Source: Cladorrhinum sp. PSN259
Taxonomy: Eukaryota > Ascomycota > Sordariomycetes > Sordariales > Podosporaceae
DNA: 64,000 bases
Assembly: GCA_033725935.1 (NCBI GenBank)
Contig: MU867101.1
Span: 124,001 to 188,000, forward strand
Reading direction: 5' to 3'
The notes beneath the pieces are model-generated. The model ran no database searches. It was not told the DNA's origin and worked only from the letters and a program-made list of their open reading frames with translations. Shown here in pieces: positions 22,843-33,071 of the stretch (positions are counted from its first letter, which is position 1; each line of letters begins with the position of its first letter). Made by a program: the position numbers and the translations under genes.

Positions 22843-23975
22843 ATGCTCGCAAGAACGGCCCGCGTTGTCTCTGGCAGACTTCTTGCCCAGTCCCTCGTCC
22901 GCCCTGCCATCATTCCCGTTGCCCGTCAGATGGCTCCTATTGTTACGCAACCAGCAAGGCGGCATTATCACGAGAAGGTCCTTGACCGTATGTCAATATC
23001 ATATTTGCGAATCATTTTCAGAATATGCATAGGCTCGGCTCGGAGATACTAACTATCTTATGCTCGACAGACTACTCTCGTCCCCGAAATGTCGGCACTT
23101 TAGACAAGTCCGACAAGTCAGTTGGTGAGGGTTTGGTTGGAGCGCCTGCTGTATGTTGTCCATCTCATCATGAGCATTTAGGGTGATTGATATACTAATG
23201 ACCGTACGAACAGTGCGGTGACGTTATGCGCCTCCATATCAAGGTCGACCCCGAAACAAACACCATCAGCGACGTCAAGTTCAAAACTTTCGGCTGCGGT
23301 TCCGCGATGTAAGCAAACTTTTGCTTCCCTATGATAGATGATGAGGGGATGATTGGAAGTCGCTTGAACTCGGCTTGGATACCCGAGGTTACCCGGCGCG
23401 GGGTGTGTAGCAACAGATCCAATTAATATTTCGAGGAGTTAAGGGTATCTCCATTGCCATTCTAGAATATAGAATCGGAAATAGGGCCTTGATTACTCGG
23501 GATATTCGGACTCACCTGCTCTCGGGGATTTCCCGGGCATTTCTGGAAGGTCTCGGATCGGAAGGTTTCACCTCGAAGGGTATCCCTTGAGACTCGAGCA
23601 TCCTGGCTGTCTTGGAATGACCATTCTGCCTCACAACATGCACACAACATTCTGGATTGGTTTACTAATACTTATTATAGTGCATCCTCCAGCTATCTCA
23701 CTGAGCTTGTCCGCGGCATGACCCTCGACCAGGCTGGCAAGGTCAAGAACACCGATATCGCCAAGGAGCTTTGCCTTCCTCCCGTTAAGCTCCACTGCAG
23801 TATGCTTGCTGAGGGTATGATATGATTAACACATAAAATCATTCTTGCATTTGCTAATCTTTCTTTCACAGACGCCATCAAGTCCGCCATCAACAACTAC
23901 TACAAGAAGAACCCTCAGGCAAAGCCAACCAACCTCGGAGGCCGTGAGGCCAAGCTCGAGTCTGTTGCCGCTTAA
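22843..23975 (+). CDS. ISU1: ISU1, mitochondrial Fe-S cluster scaffold
   Basis: Scaffold on which the Nfs1-Isd11 complex builds [2Fe-2S] clusters in the matrix. Exons 22843-22987, 23071-23150, 23214-23308, 23681-23814 and 23872-23975 give 185 residues. A mitochondrial leader (MLARTARVVSGRLLAQSL...) precedes the IscU fold (HYSRPRNVGTLDKSD, then GAPACGDVM). All three cluster cysteines are present: ACGD, FGCGSAIASSSYLTEL, and LPPVKLHCSMLAED. The LPPVK box is the Hsp70 (Ssq1) recognition site. Intron 3 is 372 nt, far longer than the others here. Upstream of the cytosolic Fe-S genes CFD1, CIA2 and NBP35 on the same strand. Confidence 0.97.
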
Positions 23976-24683
23976 GTTTGGATCTTCAGCTATTTAGCGC
24001 TGTTGTTGTCACAAAATTAACTGGAGTTTGGGTTGCTTTCTTTTAAAAACGGCGGACAAGGTGCATATTTTTCTTCCGACCACAGGAGTTTTTTGGGTTT
24101 CGATTCATGTTTTGGCTTTCCTGAGATTGACAACTGGTCTCTGCGGCATGCATGTGTTGTTTCATAGCGGATCACAACATCGTCGTCTGTAACAAGTAGG
24201 TGAGGATGTCTGATCTGAAGGGACGAGGAAGTATATATGTATAACTCAAAAAACAATGAATATCCAATAAAGGCGTGATGACCACATCTCAAGTGTCAAT
24301 TGAAAAAGACACTTCGTGAGACTCTACTTCTCAGTTAGTTCCCCTCAAACGGTTGAACCAACAATATTGTGCAACGTTAAAGGTAGTGGGGTTCCACGTG
24401 CGGAGAAATATTGTAATCATTCCAATTTTGGAGAGAATTCGATGTTCAAGTTCTCGAAATCCCGTCATGATGGAAATTGTTTAAGGGTGGTTCGATAATG
24501 ACGGAAGTGCACCCCAGGAAGACCCTTGGCCTGCACAAACCCCTGCTCCCGTTAGCCTTTGCTTTCCCCACTGCCAAGACCACCCCCCAGTTGGCCGCAG
24601 CGCAGTCGCGTTCCTGTCAATCAATCCGGCGCACCCATCAGACGATTCTTCCTCCAACATCTCCCACACCATCCAAATACAAT
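23976..24683. other. Intergenic ISU1-CEG1
   Basis: About 700 bp, same-strand neighbours. An open frame continues upstream of the CEG1 ATG (from 24,477), but its content is not conserved-looking. No other feature. Confidence 0.5.
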
Positions 24684-25908
24684 ATGGATCCCAACGCGCG
24701 CCCGATAGACAATATCGCCAATCCAGGAGTCAAGGCCGAACATGAGCTGGCTAAGGGTCTTCGTGCCGAGGTCGCACGTCTCCTTGGGAGGAGTCAGTAC
24801 AGCTTTCCTGGCGCGCAGCCAGTGAGCTTTTCCAAGAAGCACATCAATGAGCTGCGAAGAGAAGAGTAATATCACTCCTGTGCTACTATTCACATTCAAT
24901 ACTAACAGACTTTAACTGTGTAGCTATTACGTCTGCGAAAAATCCGACGGAATCAGATACCTACTCTACCTAACACAAGACGACGACCACCGCGAATGTC
25001 AGTACCTAATCGACCGAAAAAACGATTATTGGTTCCTCCATCAACGAAACATGCATTTCCCCCTGCCAGGAAACCCAGGCGGATTTCACGTCGATACTCT
25101 CATAGATGGGGAACTGGTAATGGACGACCTGCCAAACGGAGGGAAGGAGCCGAAATTCCTCGTCTTTGATCTGCTCTGTCTAGACGGCAAAGCAGATTTA
25201 CTCTCTAGATCCCTAGACAAACGCCTCGGATATTTCAAGGAACAAGTGATGAAGCCTTACAAGCAATTATTCAATGACTATCCGGACGAAGCCAAGTATA
25301 TGGCTTTCAAAGTCGAAATGAAGGAGATGCAGTTCTCTTACGGCATCGAAATGATGTTTAGGCAGGTTTTGCCTTCTCTCAAGCACCAGAATGATGGGTT
25401 GATCTTTACGTGCCGGACGAGCCCGTACCAGTTTGGTACGGATCAACATATTCTGAAGTGGAAGGCCCCGCACGATAATACGGTTGATTTTCGATTGCGA
25501 CTGGAATTCCCGACGGTTGAACCTAACGAGGCTGAAAGGGCGGAGGGAATAACGGAGCCGTTTATTGATTACGAATCTGTTCCAAAGGCCAAACTGCTTG
25601 TCTTTCACGGCAACGAAAGGGGACAGGCGAATTATGAGGTCTTTCCTGAGCCCCTTTACTTGACCGAGGAAGAATGGGAGCAGCTGAAGGAGATGAAGGA
25701 TCCCCTGCAGAGTAGAGTGGTGGAGTGCTGTCTAGATGATGAGAAGAGGTGGCGGCTGTATAGGTTTCGAGACGACAAGAGTGAGGCGAATCACTTCAGT
25801 ACTGTTAATAGCGTGCTGGAGAGTATCAAGGATGGCGTCGGAGAGGATGAGCTGTTAGCTGCTGCAGCCGGGATCAAGACTGAGTGGAAGAAGAGGGCTG
25901 GCCACTGA
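24684..25908 (+). CDS. CEG1: mRNA capping enzyme, guanylyltransferase subunit
   Basis: Transfers GMP from GTP to the 5' diphosphate end of nascent Pol II transcripts in the nucleus. Exons 24684-24865 and 24924-25908 give 388 residues. Covalent nucleotidyltransferase motifs in order: I CEKSDGIRYLL with the GMP-accepting Lys near residue 67, III DTLIDGELVMDD, IIIa KFLVFDLLCLDG, IV HQNDGLIFTC, V LKWKAPHDNTVDFRL, and the OB-fold C-terminus with VVECCLDDEKRWRLYRFRDDK (motif VI). Length fits fungal stand-alone guanylyltransferases. The triphosphatase partner is not in the window. Confidence 0.96.
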
Positions 25909-26972
25909 GGGTCGAAAAGGGAAAGCAAAAAGGAAAACGGGGGAATGCGCTAGGCGTTTTTGGTGTAGTATTTTTGTAATTTTTTGGTTTGATACCCCCT
26001 TTTATAAATATTGGATTGCATGAAAAGAGAAGTGGAAGATATAAGCAGAGGTTTTGTTAGATTGATTTGTTTTACACTCAAGTTTTGGCCACACGACTCC
26101 AACTTTATTGGTTTTGTATTCTTCAGTGTTGATCTCATTCATCCAAGGGATTGTCTCCGAGTTATCCTCGTGCGCTGCGTGGTTGAGAAAGGGTTATCTG
26201 ATACAACCACGCCCGAATTCGAATTTTGAGGCTTGATTACCACCAAACTTTAATGTTCATTTCGAGAAGTAAAAACCTCTGAGCTGCCCAGGATTCAAAC
26301 GTTCAAAGAGATATAAATTGTAAATGTCAAATAAGTGTCAGAAATTTGGTATCTTCAAAGAAGAGAAGATGGTGACTCTGCACCGTCTCAACGGAAATGA
26401 GCCATAGGTTCGAATACCGTATATTCTCAGAAAACTGGTTTTTACCAAGCAGGGCAGGGGAATTTTCCATTGGCCACATCGAACTATTAGTATGGGCTGC
26501 ACGATACCTTCATCGTACCTTTCGTATGAGAACCCCCTGCTAGATAAAACGAGCTTTTGGAGAATATACGGTACTGTCCAGCCATTGGGTAAATCGCCCA
26601 TGTCATCACGTGAGCACGCCGCTGCGACGCGCTGAGTGGCGTTGCTGCCCAGGTGGTGCATCATCGCGGTTCACCATCGAATTTCACATGATCCAGAATC
26701 AATCATAACCCATCTGCTCACACATCTTCAGCGCTAAGAAGACTTGCACACTTTTTCAACCTTGGGTTTGTTTTGCGGAGCTTCATATTCTCTAATCCTT
26801 CAGCGCTTCCACAATCTCAGAAAATATCGTGGTCATAAATACGCGGCAGCTTGTTTCATTACACATAAACCTCTTGAGAATCTCATCAACAACTCATCAA
26901 CCACCTGGATAATCACAAACTTTATCGTCCCCAATCCGGACACATACAGAAACGCATTCACACACGTTCACA
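25909..26972. other. Intergenic with a MITE-like foldback element
   Basis: 1.06 kb between CEG1 and the SnoaL-like gene. The only structure seen is the inverted-repeat element at 26,415-26,573. The rest shows no gene or RNA signature. Confidence 0.55.
26415..26573. mobile_element. MITE-like element, 12-bp terminal inverted repeats with TA duplication
   Basis: CCGTATATTCTC (26,417-26,428) and its exact reverse complement GAGAATATACGG (26,560-26,571) bound a 155-bp segment. TA lies immediately outside each end. Inside the ends the inverted similarity continues imperfectly for about 25 bp (both arms read a run of A, then GTTTT, then AGCAGGG). No transposase. TA duplication and short terminal repeats are usual for Tc1/mariner-derived MITEs. 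A fortuitous hairpin cannot be excluded from one copy. Confidence 0.5.
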
Positions 26973-28121
26973 ATGTCGCTGTCAAACCCCTCACAAAACT
27001 CGCAAATGCCACCACCCCCTCTCCCAACCCGCCTCTCTCAACAACCACAACAACAAAACACAACCCCAATACGTCGCCATTCCCAGCTACAAAAACTTCC
27101 CTCCTCCTCACCACGAACCCTCCTCCTCGCAAAAATTCACAAACACAAAAAGAACAAGCCAGATCCCCCCGAAGTCATCGCAGCCCGTTACGCCCGTCTG
27201 GGTGTGACCCCGCCACCAAAACTAACGAACCAGCTCCGTTTTACTCTCTTCATCGAGCGCATCAATCGCCGCCAGTTCGCGTACGTCTCTAACGTCGTCA
27301 ACCACACGTTGACATTCAACGACCAGAAAATATCCCTGTACGAATTGACCCTGTTGCTAAAAAACGAGTGGGCCCCAGAAGGGCAATTGAAAATAGTAGA
27401 GATGGTCGGCGGGAGAGTTTTCCCAAACCCCCCGGAGAGGGATGTTAATCGCTACGAGTCCGATCCCCTGATGGCCAGGGTCGTGGTCAAGATGGCGGGA
27501 GGAGGGGAGGAGGGCGTCAAGCATCTGTACGTCGATTTCAATGACGGAAAGATTTCCGCGATTCATGACATACGCGAAGAAATGCCGCGGCGTAAGAAGA
27601 AGGACGGCATGAAGCCTAGAAAAGCGGTGCCGGTGCCTAGAGAGGGAAGGTGGAGGAGGAAGAGGGGGAGCGAGTTGGAGTTGGAGGACGGAAGGTTGGA
27701 AGAGGAAACCCTGGAAGAGTTTTATAGGGCTTATGTAGCCTGTATCAACTCTGGTCCGGAGGGGATGAGGGCTGCCGCTGCGGACGGCGGCATCGGAAAG
27801 TATGTTTCCGAGAAGGGGGTCAAGAGGAACGGCGTCTTGCTGGAGGTGGACAGGTACACGAATCTGATGGTGGACGCCATGGATGCCGTTGAGGGACTCA
27901 AATTTGATTTGAAGGCTGTGGTTGTTGATGAGGAGAGGCAGATGATTGCTGCCAGGCTGGAGTTTGCGGGGACTCCTGTCAAGACCTTTCAGGGCGCCGT
28001 TCCGACGGGGGAAGAGGTCGAGTGGGCCGAGCATGTGTTTTACTGGCTTGATAAAGGAAAGATTGCCGAGGTGTTGAGCGTTGTTGACTGGGAGACTTAT
28101 AGAGAGGGGTTGGGACAGTAA
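26973..28121 (+). CDS. Protein with two SnoaL/NTF2-like domains, function unknown
   Basis: A single-exon gene of 382 residues. Residues 1-80 are Pro/Gln/Ser-rich and basic, probably disordered. Residues about 88-205 (FTLFIERINRRQFAYVSNVV ... ESDPLMARVVVKM ... YVDFNDGKISAIHDI) look like one SnoaL-like (NTF2-fold) unit. Residues about 249-382 (FYRAYVACINSG ... NGVLLEVDRYTNLMVDAM ... MIAARLEFAGTPV ... PTGEEVEWAEHVFYWLDKGKI ... VVDWETYREGL) look like a second. A highly basic linker (RRKKKDGMKPRK) joins them. SnoaL-like proteins can be hydrolases, cyclases or non-catalytic. No biosynthetic genes are adjacent, so no reaction is proposed. Confidence 0.75.
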   Translation: MSLSNPSQNSQMPPPPLPTRLSQQPQQQNTTPIRRHSQLQKLPSSSPRTLLLAKIHKHKKNKPDPPEVIAARYARLGVTPPPKLTNQLRFTLFIERINRRQFAYVSNVVNHTLTFNDQKISLYELTLLLKNEWAPEGQLKIVEMVGGRVFPNPPERDVNRYESDPLMARVVVKMAGGGEEGVKHLYVDFNDGKISAIHDIREEMPRRKKKDGMKPRKAVPVPREGRWRRKRGSELELEDGRLEEETLEEFYRAYVACINSGPEGMRAAAADGGIGKYVSEKGVKRNGVLLEVDRYTNLMVDAMDAVEGLKFDLKAVVVDEERQMIAARLEFAGTPVKTFQGAVPTGEEVEWAEHVFYWLDKGKIAEVLSVVDWETYREGLGQ

Positions 28122-28376
28122 AGGGGGGCAAATCAGTGATGGGTTTTTTTCGGTTGGACTATGGGATAAAGAAAGAAAGTTCAGGAGAGGGAGGGTTGAG
28201 AATTTGTGTTTTGAATTTTGGATCAGCAAATATTTTGGTTAAGGGATAAGGTTGTACGGAGTTTTTTGGTGTTATTGTTTTTGTTCACAAAAGAGGATAT
28301 AGCTCCTGAATTGCTATATTCACTTCCCAAGGGTATAATTACAAGTTATATTTGCTTGCTCACAAAACATTATCCA

Positions 28377-29594
28377 CTACTTCCCACCATCCTGTAACTC
28401 ATCCCAACTCCTAGGTGTAGACGTACTTCTTGCCTCCCCAATCTCCCGGCTCTGCTGATTCTGCTGCTGCATCTGCTGATGCCCCATTCTAGAAATGGCA
28501 TTTGTGTCCCTCCGAACCAACGCGGCCCTCCTGGCTCGGGTCCTAGGCCACCTCTTCCTCCCGGTAGACCCAATCTGAGGCACATACCTCCTATCCGGTT
28601 CGACACCGCTCTCAACCTGCTCCTTCCTCTTGTCACGCCAGCGGTGTACCCTTTGCTGATCCTGCTGTAGCTTCCTACGTCTCCTTTCCTCCTCCTCGTC
28701 TTCCATCATAAGCTTATTATGCTGAGTCTCCAGACTCATGACAGTAACTTCGTCCATTTCGCCTCTCTTTCTTTTGAGTGCTATTAGATCCTCTAAGAAA
28801 TGGGCTTGAGGTTGTCTCTGTCCAGACTTATCACCTCCAACGTGGACGTATACCCCCCCATTCCGCCTGTACCGTTCTGGCAGGTCTTCCGTCGTTAAAT
28901 CCAAGATACCCCTTGCACGATGGTCTTTTTCCGTGAGATTTGCTTCGGTAAAGTTTATTCTACACGAACTGGCCGCAATAAGATCGACATTCTGCGGGAG
29001 ACGTCTTAGAAATGGTATATTATTCTGTGGGTTTTTTTCGTCATGGGGCGTAAAGATCATCTCCGTTCCGATATTCTGACACCATGTCCCTCGAAATACG
29101 TGGTTGCGATACGAGACGATCGGCTCGTCCGAGTGGAGTTCTAGAATTTGGATCTCTTCTTCTGTTGCTTGTCCATCACGGTCACTCTGGCCGTTCCGAT
29201 TTGCCGCGGCGTGTTTTTCTGGTTCTAGCTGAGGATCAATTGGTGGTTCGTCATGCGCCTGGCCGAGGCCTATAGTATCAAGTTCTCTTATTTCTTGGGG
29301 GCCATTTGCGGGATTTGGATTCTCATCGCCGTCTTTGTCGTCGAGTGGGTTTGTGTTTGGTTCGGCTGAGTTGAAGTTTGGGTTGTACCAGACTCGGTAA
29401 CCGCCGCGCGTGTTGTGGACTACATCGTCTGTTCGTCGCTCGAGAAAGTCACGAACGGAGAGATCGAGGGTTAGGTAGTACGTCTGAGGGGAAATATTAG
29501 CAGCGCGACGTGGAGCGCATGTTTGCGACGAACTTACTTCGGTTTCTGTGGTGGAATACTCATATTCCCATTCATCTTCGTCGGTTGTGTTCAT
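28377..29594 (-). CDS. TFC7: TFIIIC tau55-like subunit (TFIIIC_sub6 family)
   Basis: Subunit of the tau-A module of TFIIIC, which binds tRNA gene A boxes and recruits TFIIIB for Pol III. Exons 29594-29538 and 29483-28377 give 387 residues. The short acidic N-terminus EDEWEYEYSTTETE joins TYYLTLDLS across the splice, a typical TFIIIC_sub6 start. The beta-barrel core is VSYRNHVFRGTWCQNIGTEMIFTPHD, then DLIAASSCRINF. The C-terminus is charged, then Gln-rich and probably disordered. The 54-nt intron (GTAAGT...CAG) is a multiple of three without a stop, so retention would insert 18 residues. Identity rests on the N-terminus and the barrel. Confidence 0.82.
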   Translation of the reverse strand: MNTTDEDEWEYEYSTTETEVSSSQTCAPRRAANISPQTYYLTLDLSVRDFLERRTDDVVHNTRGGYRVWYNPNFNSAEPNTNPLDDKDGDENPNPANGPQEIRELDTIGLGQAHDEPPIDPQLEPEKHAAANRNGQSDRDGQATEEEIQILELHSDEPIVSYRNHVFRGTWCQNIGTEMIFTPHDEKNPQNNIPFLRRLPQNVDLIAASSCRINFTEANLTEKDHRARGILDLTTEDLPERYRRNGGVYVHVGGDKSGQRQPQAHFLEDLIALKRKRGEMDEVTVMSLETQHNKLMMEDEEEERRRRKLQQDQQRVHRWRDKRKEQVESGVEPDRRYVPQIGSTGRKRWPRTRARRAALVRRDTNAISRMGHQQMQQQNQQSREIGEARSTSTPRSWDELQDGGK

Positions 29595-29927
29595 TGGATG
29601 GGATTGAGGTGATGGAACTCGTAGTTGTTCTTAATTGTAATGTGATCCTTGGAGTTTATGATAAGACTCTCAGATATGCGCTGGGTTTGGAGAGCAAAAG
29701 ATGTGTCTGAGAATAAGAACTGAGAATCGAAAGAAGGTTGCGACCTTTAAGAAAGCTTGCTTGGGGAAAAGTTAGCGGTAAAAGGTGGCAGAACCTTGAT
29801 GGCGGGGCAAAATGATTATCAGCAGAGATGCCCCGCCATTTCCCCAGATTCACAACGGACAAGAGCGCATCAGAAAACCGTTGCATGAAACAGAACGTGT
29901 AAACATTTGTATTGGTGGGTATCAACT
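29595..29927. other. Intergenic UTP6-TFC7
   Basis: 333 bp between the UTP6 stop and the TFC7 start (both minus). Presumed TFC7 promoter. Nothing else seen. Confidence 0.5.
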
Positions 29928-31157
29928 TCACTGTTCCAACGACCGCTTGGTGTGCTCCAAAACCATCTTGATCCCGGAATCTAGACCCTCCACTTCCAAA
30001 ATGGTATCAATCCATGCCACCATCTTCCTTGACAAGGCCTTCTTGTCCTTGGTAGTCTCTAAAGCAACCTTCAACTTCGCCAAAGACTCCCTCAGTGCCT
30101 TGGGGAACGCAGCAGTGAGAACATCCACTCCAATAACCGGTTGGCGAATCTGGCAGCTGCATGTGCAAGGATGACCAGGGAACTGCTCCTCCATCGTGGT
30201 CAACACATGCTGGATAATCCTTCCCTGAACCGACACATTGGCAAACCTTGCGAACATATCAAAGAAGCTCTCAGCCGCAGCCGGCCCGAAGAAGCCTTGC
30301 TTCCTTGCTATGTCGAAGATAGCCATGGGTATAGCGCCACTCAGCACAGGACTTTGCTCCATCTTCTTGGTCTCCTCCTCAGTAAACACTTTCTTGGCTT
30401 TCAACTTTCCACCCATTGCCTCTGCGTCCGGATCGGGCAGCATCATCTCGTCGCCATCCACGCTCTCGTCATCGTCGCTGTCGAACATGATGACATCTCC
30501 CGATTGTTGAGCCTCGGTAGCCTTGATCGCCTCCATAACATTGACACCCTTGCGCACTCCCTTTCCAGCCTTCTTAGCCTCTATCCGCGCAAGCCATTCC
30601 ATCTCACACCGCGCATATTCTACCCATAATGTTGGCTCTCCTGTGCAGAATCTGCATCCCCTCAGGAAATGCGCTCTTGCTTTCTCGATGTCGCCATGTT
30701 GCGCCGCGCGCCGTCCGGCCAGAGCCCAAAGTCCTGCATTGGTAGGGTGCAACCGAAGCGCACGGGTAATGATGGCCCTCCATCTCTTGGTAGCTTTGAT
30801 CGATTGCGCAAAGTCGAGGTAGGCAAGCCAGAGCTGGATGTCGCCTGGGTGTTTGAGAACTGCGCGCTCAAAGATGCCAAATGTGCGGGCCTGGCTGGCG
30901 TGTGAGTTTGAGGAGCGGATTCGTAGTCGCTGGCAGCGCTTAGCACGCAATCTGTCGAGAGAGGTCTCCCATTGAACGTAGTTGATGAAGTCGGTCGGTT
31001 TCGTCCTTGGGGCGAGGACAAGATGTTCGAAATCCGAACGTTTTTGCACTAGGGATTGGATTTCTTCCTTGGAAAATATTTCCTTTTCCTCAAATTCTCT
31101 AAGCTCCGGCGCCGCGCGCTCGAGATAGAAACGTGCTTTATCTCCAACACCGGCCAT
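29928..31157 (-). CDS. UTP6: UTP6, U3 snoRNP / SSU processome HAT-repeat protein
   Basis: UTP-B component needed for early 18S rRNA processing in the nucleolus. A single exon of 409 residues. Starts MAGVGDKARFYLERAAPELREFEEKEIFSKEEI, the conserved Utp6 N-terminus. HAT repeats follow (FGIFERAVLKHPGDIQLWLAYLDFAQ; WRAIITRALRLHPTNAGLWALAGRRAA; ARAHFLRGCRFCTGEPTLWVEYARCEM). An acidic insert (FDSDDDESVDGDE) precedes the C-terminal half. In-frame ATG codons extend upstream to 31217, but family alignment favours 31157. Divergent from the dihydroorotate dehydrogenase gene. Confidence 0.93.
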   Translation of the reverse strand: MAGVGDKARFYLERAAPELREFEEKEIFSKEEIQSLVQKRSDFEHLVLAPRTKPTDFINYVQWETSLDRLRAKRCQRLRIRSSNSHASQARTFGIFERAVLKHPGDIQLWLAYLDFAQSIKATKRWRAIITRALRLHPTNAGLWALAGRRAAQHGDIEKARAHFLRGCRFCTGEPTLWVEYARCEMEWLARIEAKKAGKGVRKGVNVMEAIKATEAQQSGDVIMFDSDDDESVDGDEMMLPDPDAEAMGGKLKAKKVFTEEETKKMEQSPVLSGAIPMAIFDIARKQGFFGPAAAESFFDMFARFANVSVQGRIIQHVLTTMEEQFPGHPCTCSCQIRQPVIGVDVLTAAFPKALRESLAKLKVALETTKDKKALSRKMVAWIDTILEVEGLDSGIKMVLEHTKRSLEQ

Positions 31158-31565
31158 TGCAGTTGAGGAATTTTGGTTGAGAAGGTTGGTAGTTGTACGG
31201 TTCGGAAATTGTGCCAAAGAACCTTTGGAGTTGAAGAAAGTGAACTTTTTTGTGGAGACATTTTCTCACCGCCTACGAAATCCGACACAAGCTCACCTTG
31301 TCACTCACAAAACAGCAGACCCTTGCTTCCTTTTCCAAAGCAAGGACCAGGATCAGATCTCACTAGGCTATTTCAAGGCTAATACAGTGGGCCGTGCGTC
31401 ATCCTCATCCAATCGACAGATCGATTCGGCTGTCCCCCGGCGTCGGTAAGCTCCAAAACCTTCCAGGGGGAGCAACCTTTTCTGAATTTCACTCACGAAA
31501 CCCCTTCAACAATTCAAGTGTTGCAGCCATTGAAAGCTGGCAAGGCTCCAGCTTCCTCTGTCAAG
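31158..31565. promoter_or_regulatory. Divergent promoter region, UTP6 / dihydroorotate dehydrogenase
   Basis: 408 bp between divergent starts, presumed to serve both genes. No specific site could be assigned. Confidence 0.45.
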
Positions 31566-33071
31566 ATGGCTGCCTCTTACCTCCGAGCCCGTCAATCTCT
31601 CTCTGCAGCTCTCAGGCCTGTCCTCCGTCAGCAGCAGCCAAGATTGAGCTCCAACATTCGCACCCCGCCAAGTCGTCGTGCCAATTCGACAACTTCCTCC
31701 TCTATCCCTCCCCCTCCCCCTCCCCCGGTCGAGCCCGCCACTCCCGCAGGTTTCTCTCGCGCAAAGGCTATCACAATTGGTGCTGCCCTTTCGATAGGAG
31801 GTTATGCACTTTACTACTACGCTACCGACACCCGTGCCTCCTTCCACCGATTTATTGTCCCACACGCAATCCGTCTCCTCTTCCCTGATGCCGAAGACGC
31901 TCACCACGCTGGAACTTCCGCCCTGAAGACCCTTTATCAGTTTGGTCTGCACCCCCGCGAACGTGTTCTTGATGTCGATCCCTCAGGAAACAAGCCCTTG
32001 GCAGTGACTGTCTTTGGCACCGAGCTGTCCAACCCAATTGGTATCTCTGCTGGTTTAGACAAGAATGCCGATATTCCTGATGTTCTGTTTGCTTTGGGTG
32101 CCGGAGTAGTGGAGGTTGGTGGTTGCACACCTCTTCCTCAGGACGGAAACCCCAAGCCAAGAGTGTTCAGAGTTCCTGCTGTGGACGGTATGGTAAACCG
32201 GTACGGACTCAACTCAAAGGGCGCTGACGCCATGGCCCAGACTCTTGGACAGAGATTGAGAAATTTTGCGAGGAGTCTGGGACTCACCGAGCGGGAGGTG
32301 TTGGATGAGGGAGTTGAGGGTGTGCCTACCGGCAGTCTGCAGCCAGGTAGACTGTTGTGTGTCCAAATGGCCAAGAACAAGAAGACGGATGAGAAGGATG
32401 TTGAGGCTGTCAAGAGGGATTATGTCTACTGCGTGAAGCGGCTGGCTCCGTATGCTGATGTTTTGGTGGTAAATGTTAGCAGCCCCAACACCCCTGGACT
32501 GAGAGATTTGCAAGCTACTGGGCCGCTGACTGCTTTGTTGGGCGCTGTGGTCGAGGAGGCGCAAAAGACGAACCGAAAGACTAAGCCCAAGGTTATGGTC
32601 AAGGTTTCTCCGGATGAGGATGATGATATCCAGATGGAGGGTGTTGTGCAGGCCATCTGGAACAGTGGAGTTGATGGCGTTATTGTAGGCAATACCACCA
32701 AGAGGAGAGCTGGTGTTATTCCCGAGGGGGTCAGGTTGACGAGCAAGGAAGCCAAGAATTTCATGGAGGAGGGCGGATATTCTGGTCCCCAATTGTTTGA
32801 TCAGACTTTGAAGCTGGTTGGCAGGTATCGCAAGATGTTGGATAGCCATTCGCTCAAGACTGAGGGAGTTGATAGTGCTTTCGGTCCTCAAAAGGTCATC
32901 TTTGCGACCGGAGGTATTACCAACGGCGACCAGGCATTGAAGGTATTGAATGCTGGTGCTAGTGTTGCCATGGTTTATACTGGCATGGTTTATGGTGGTT
33001 CTGGAACTGTTACCAGGATAAAGAATGAGATGAGAGAGAAGCTTGCCATTGAGGGTAGGAAGCAGGCTTAA
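31566..33071 (+). CDS. URA9: Dihydroorotate dehydrogenase, class 2 (mitochondrial)
   Basis: Oxidises dihydroorotate to orotate and passes electrons to ubiquinone at the inner mitochondrial membrane (fourth step of pyrimidine synthesis). A single exon of 501 residues. Leader MAASYLRARQSLSAALRPVLRQQQPRL, a Pro run, then one membrane helix (AITIGAALSIGGYALYYYAT). The class 2 core has NPIGISAGLDKNADIPD, GNPKPRVFRVPAVDG, VVNVSSPNTPGLRDLQ with the catalytic Ser, PKVMVKVSPDED, DGVIVGNTT and the FMN phosphate loop FATGGITNGDQALKVLNAGASVAMVYT. A start 16 codons upstream (31518) is possible. A (TA)n run follows the stop. Confidence 0.97.
   Translation: MAASYLRARQSLSAALRPVLRQQQPRLSSNIRTPPSRRANSTTSSSIPPPPPPPVEPATPAGFSRAKAITIGAALSIGGYALYYYATDTRASFHRFIVPHAIRLLFPDAEDAHHAGTSALKTLYQFGLHPRERVLDVDPSGNKPLAVTVFGTELSNPIGISAGLDKNADIPDVLFALGAGVVEVGGCTPLPQDGNPKPRVFRVPAVDGMVNRYGLNSKGADAMAQTLGQRLRNFARSLGLTEREVLDEGVEGVPTGSLQPGRLLCVQMAKNKKTDEKDVEAVKRDYVYCVKRLAPYADVLVVNVSSPNTPGLRDLQATGPLTALLGAVVEEAQKTNRKTKPKVMVKVSPDEDDDIQMEGVVQAIWNSGVDGVIVGNTTKRRAGVIPEGVRLTSKEAKNFMEEGGYSGPQLFDQTLKLVGRYRKMLDSHSLKTEGVDSAFGPQKVIFATGGITNGDQALKVLNAGASVAMVYTGMVYGGSGTVTRIKNEMREKLAIEGRKQA

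Noticed and set aside
27357..28229. 290-codon antisense ORF opposite the SnoaL-like gene
   Set aside because: Product of high GC codon bias on the opposite strand; no recognisable domain, and the sense frame carries SnoaL-like features.
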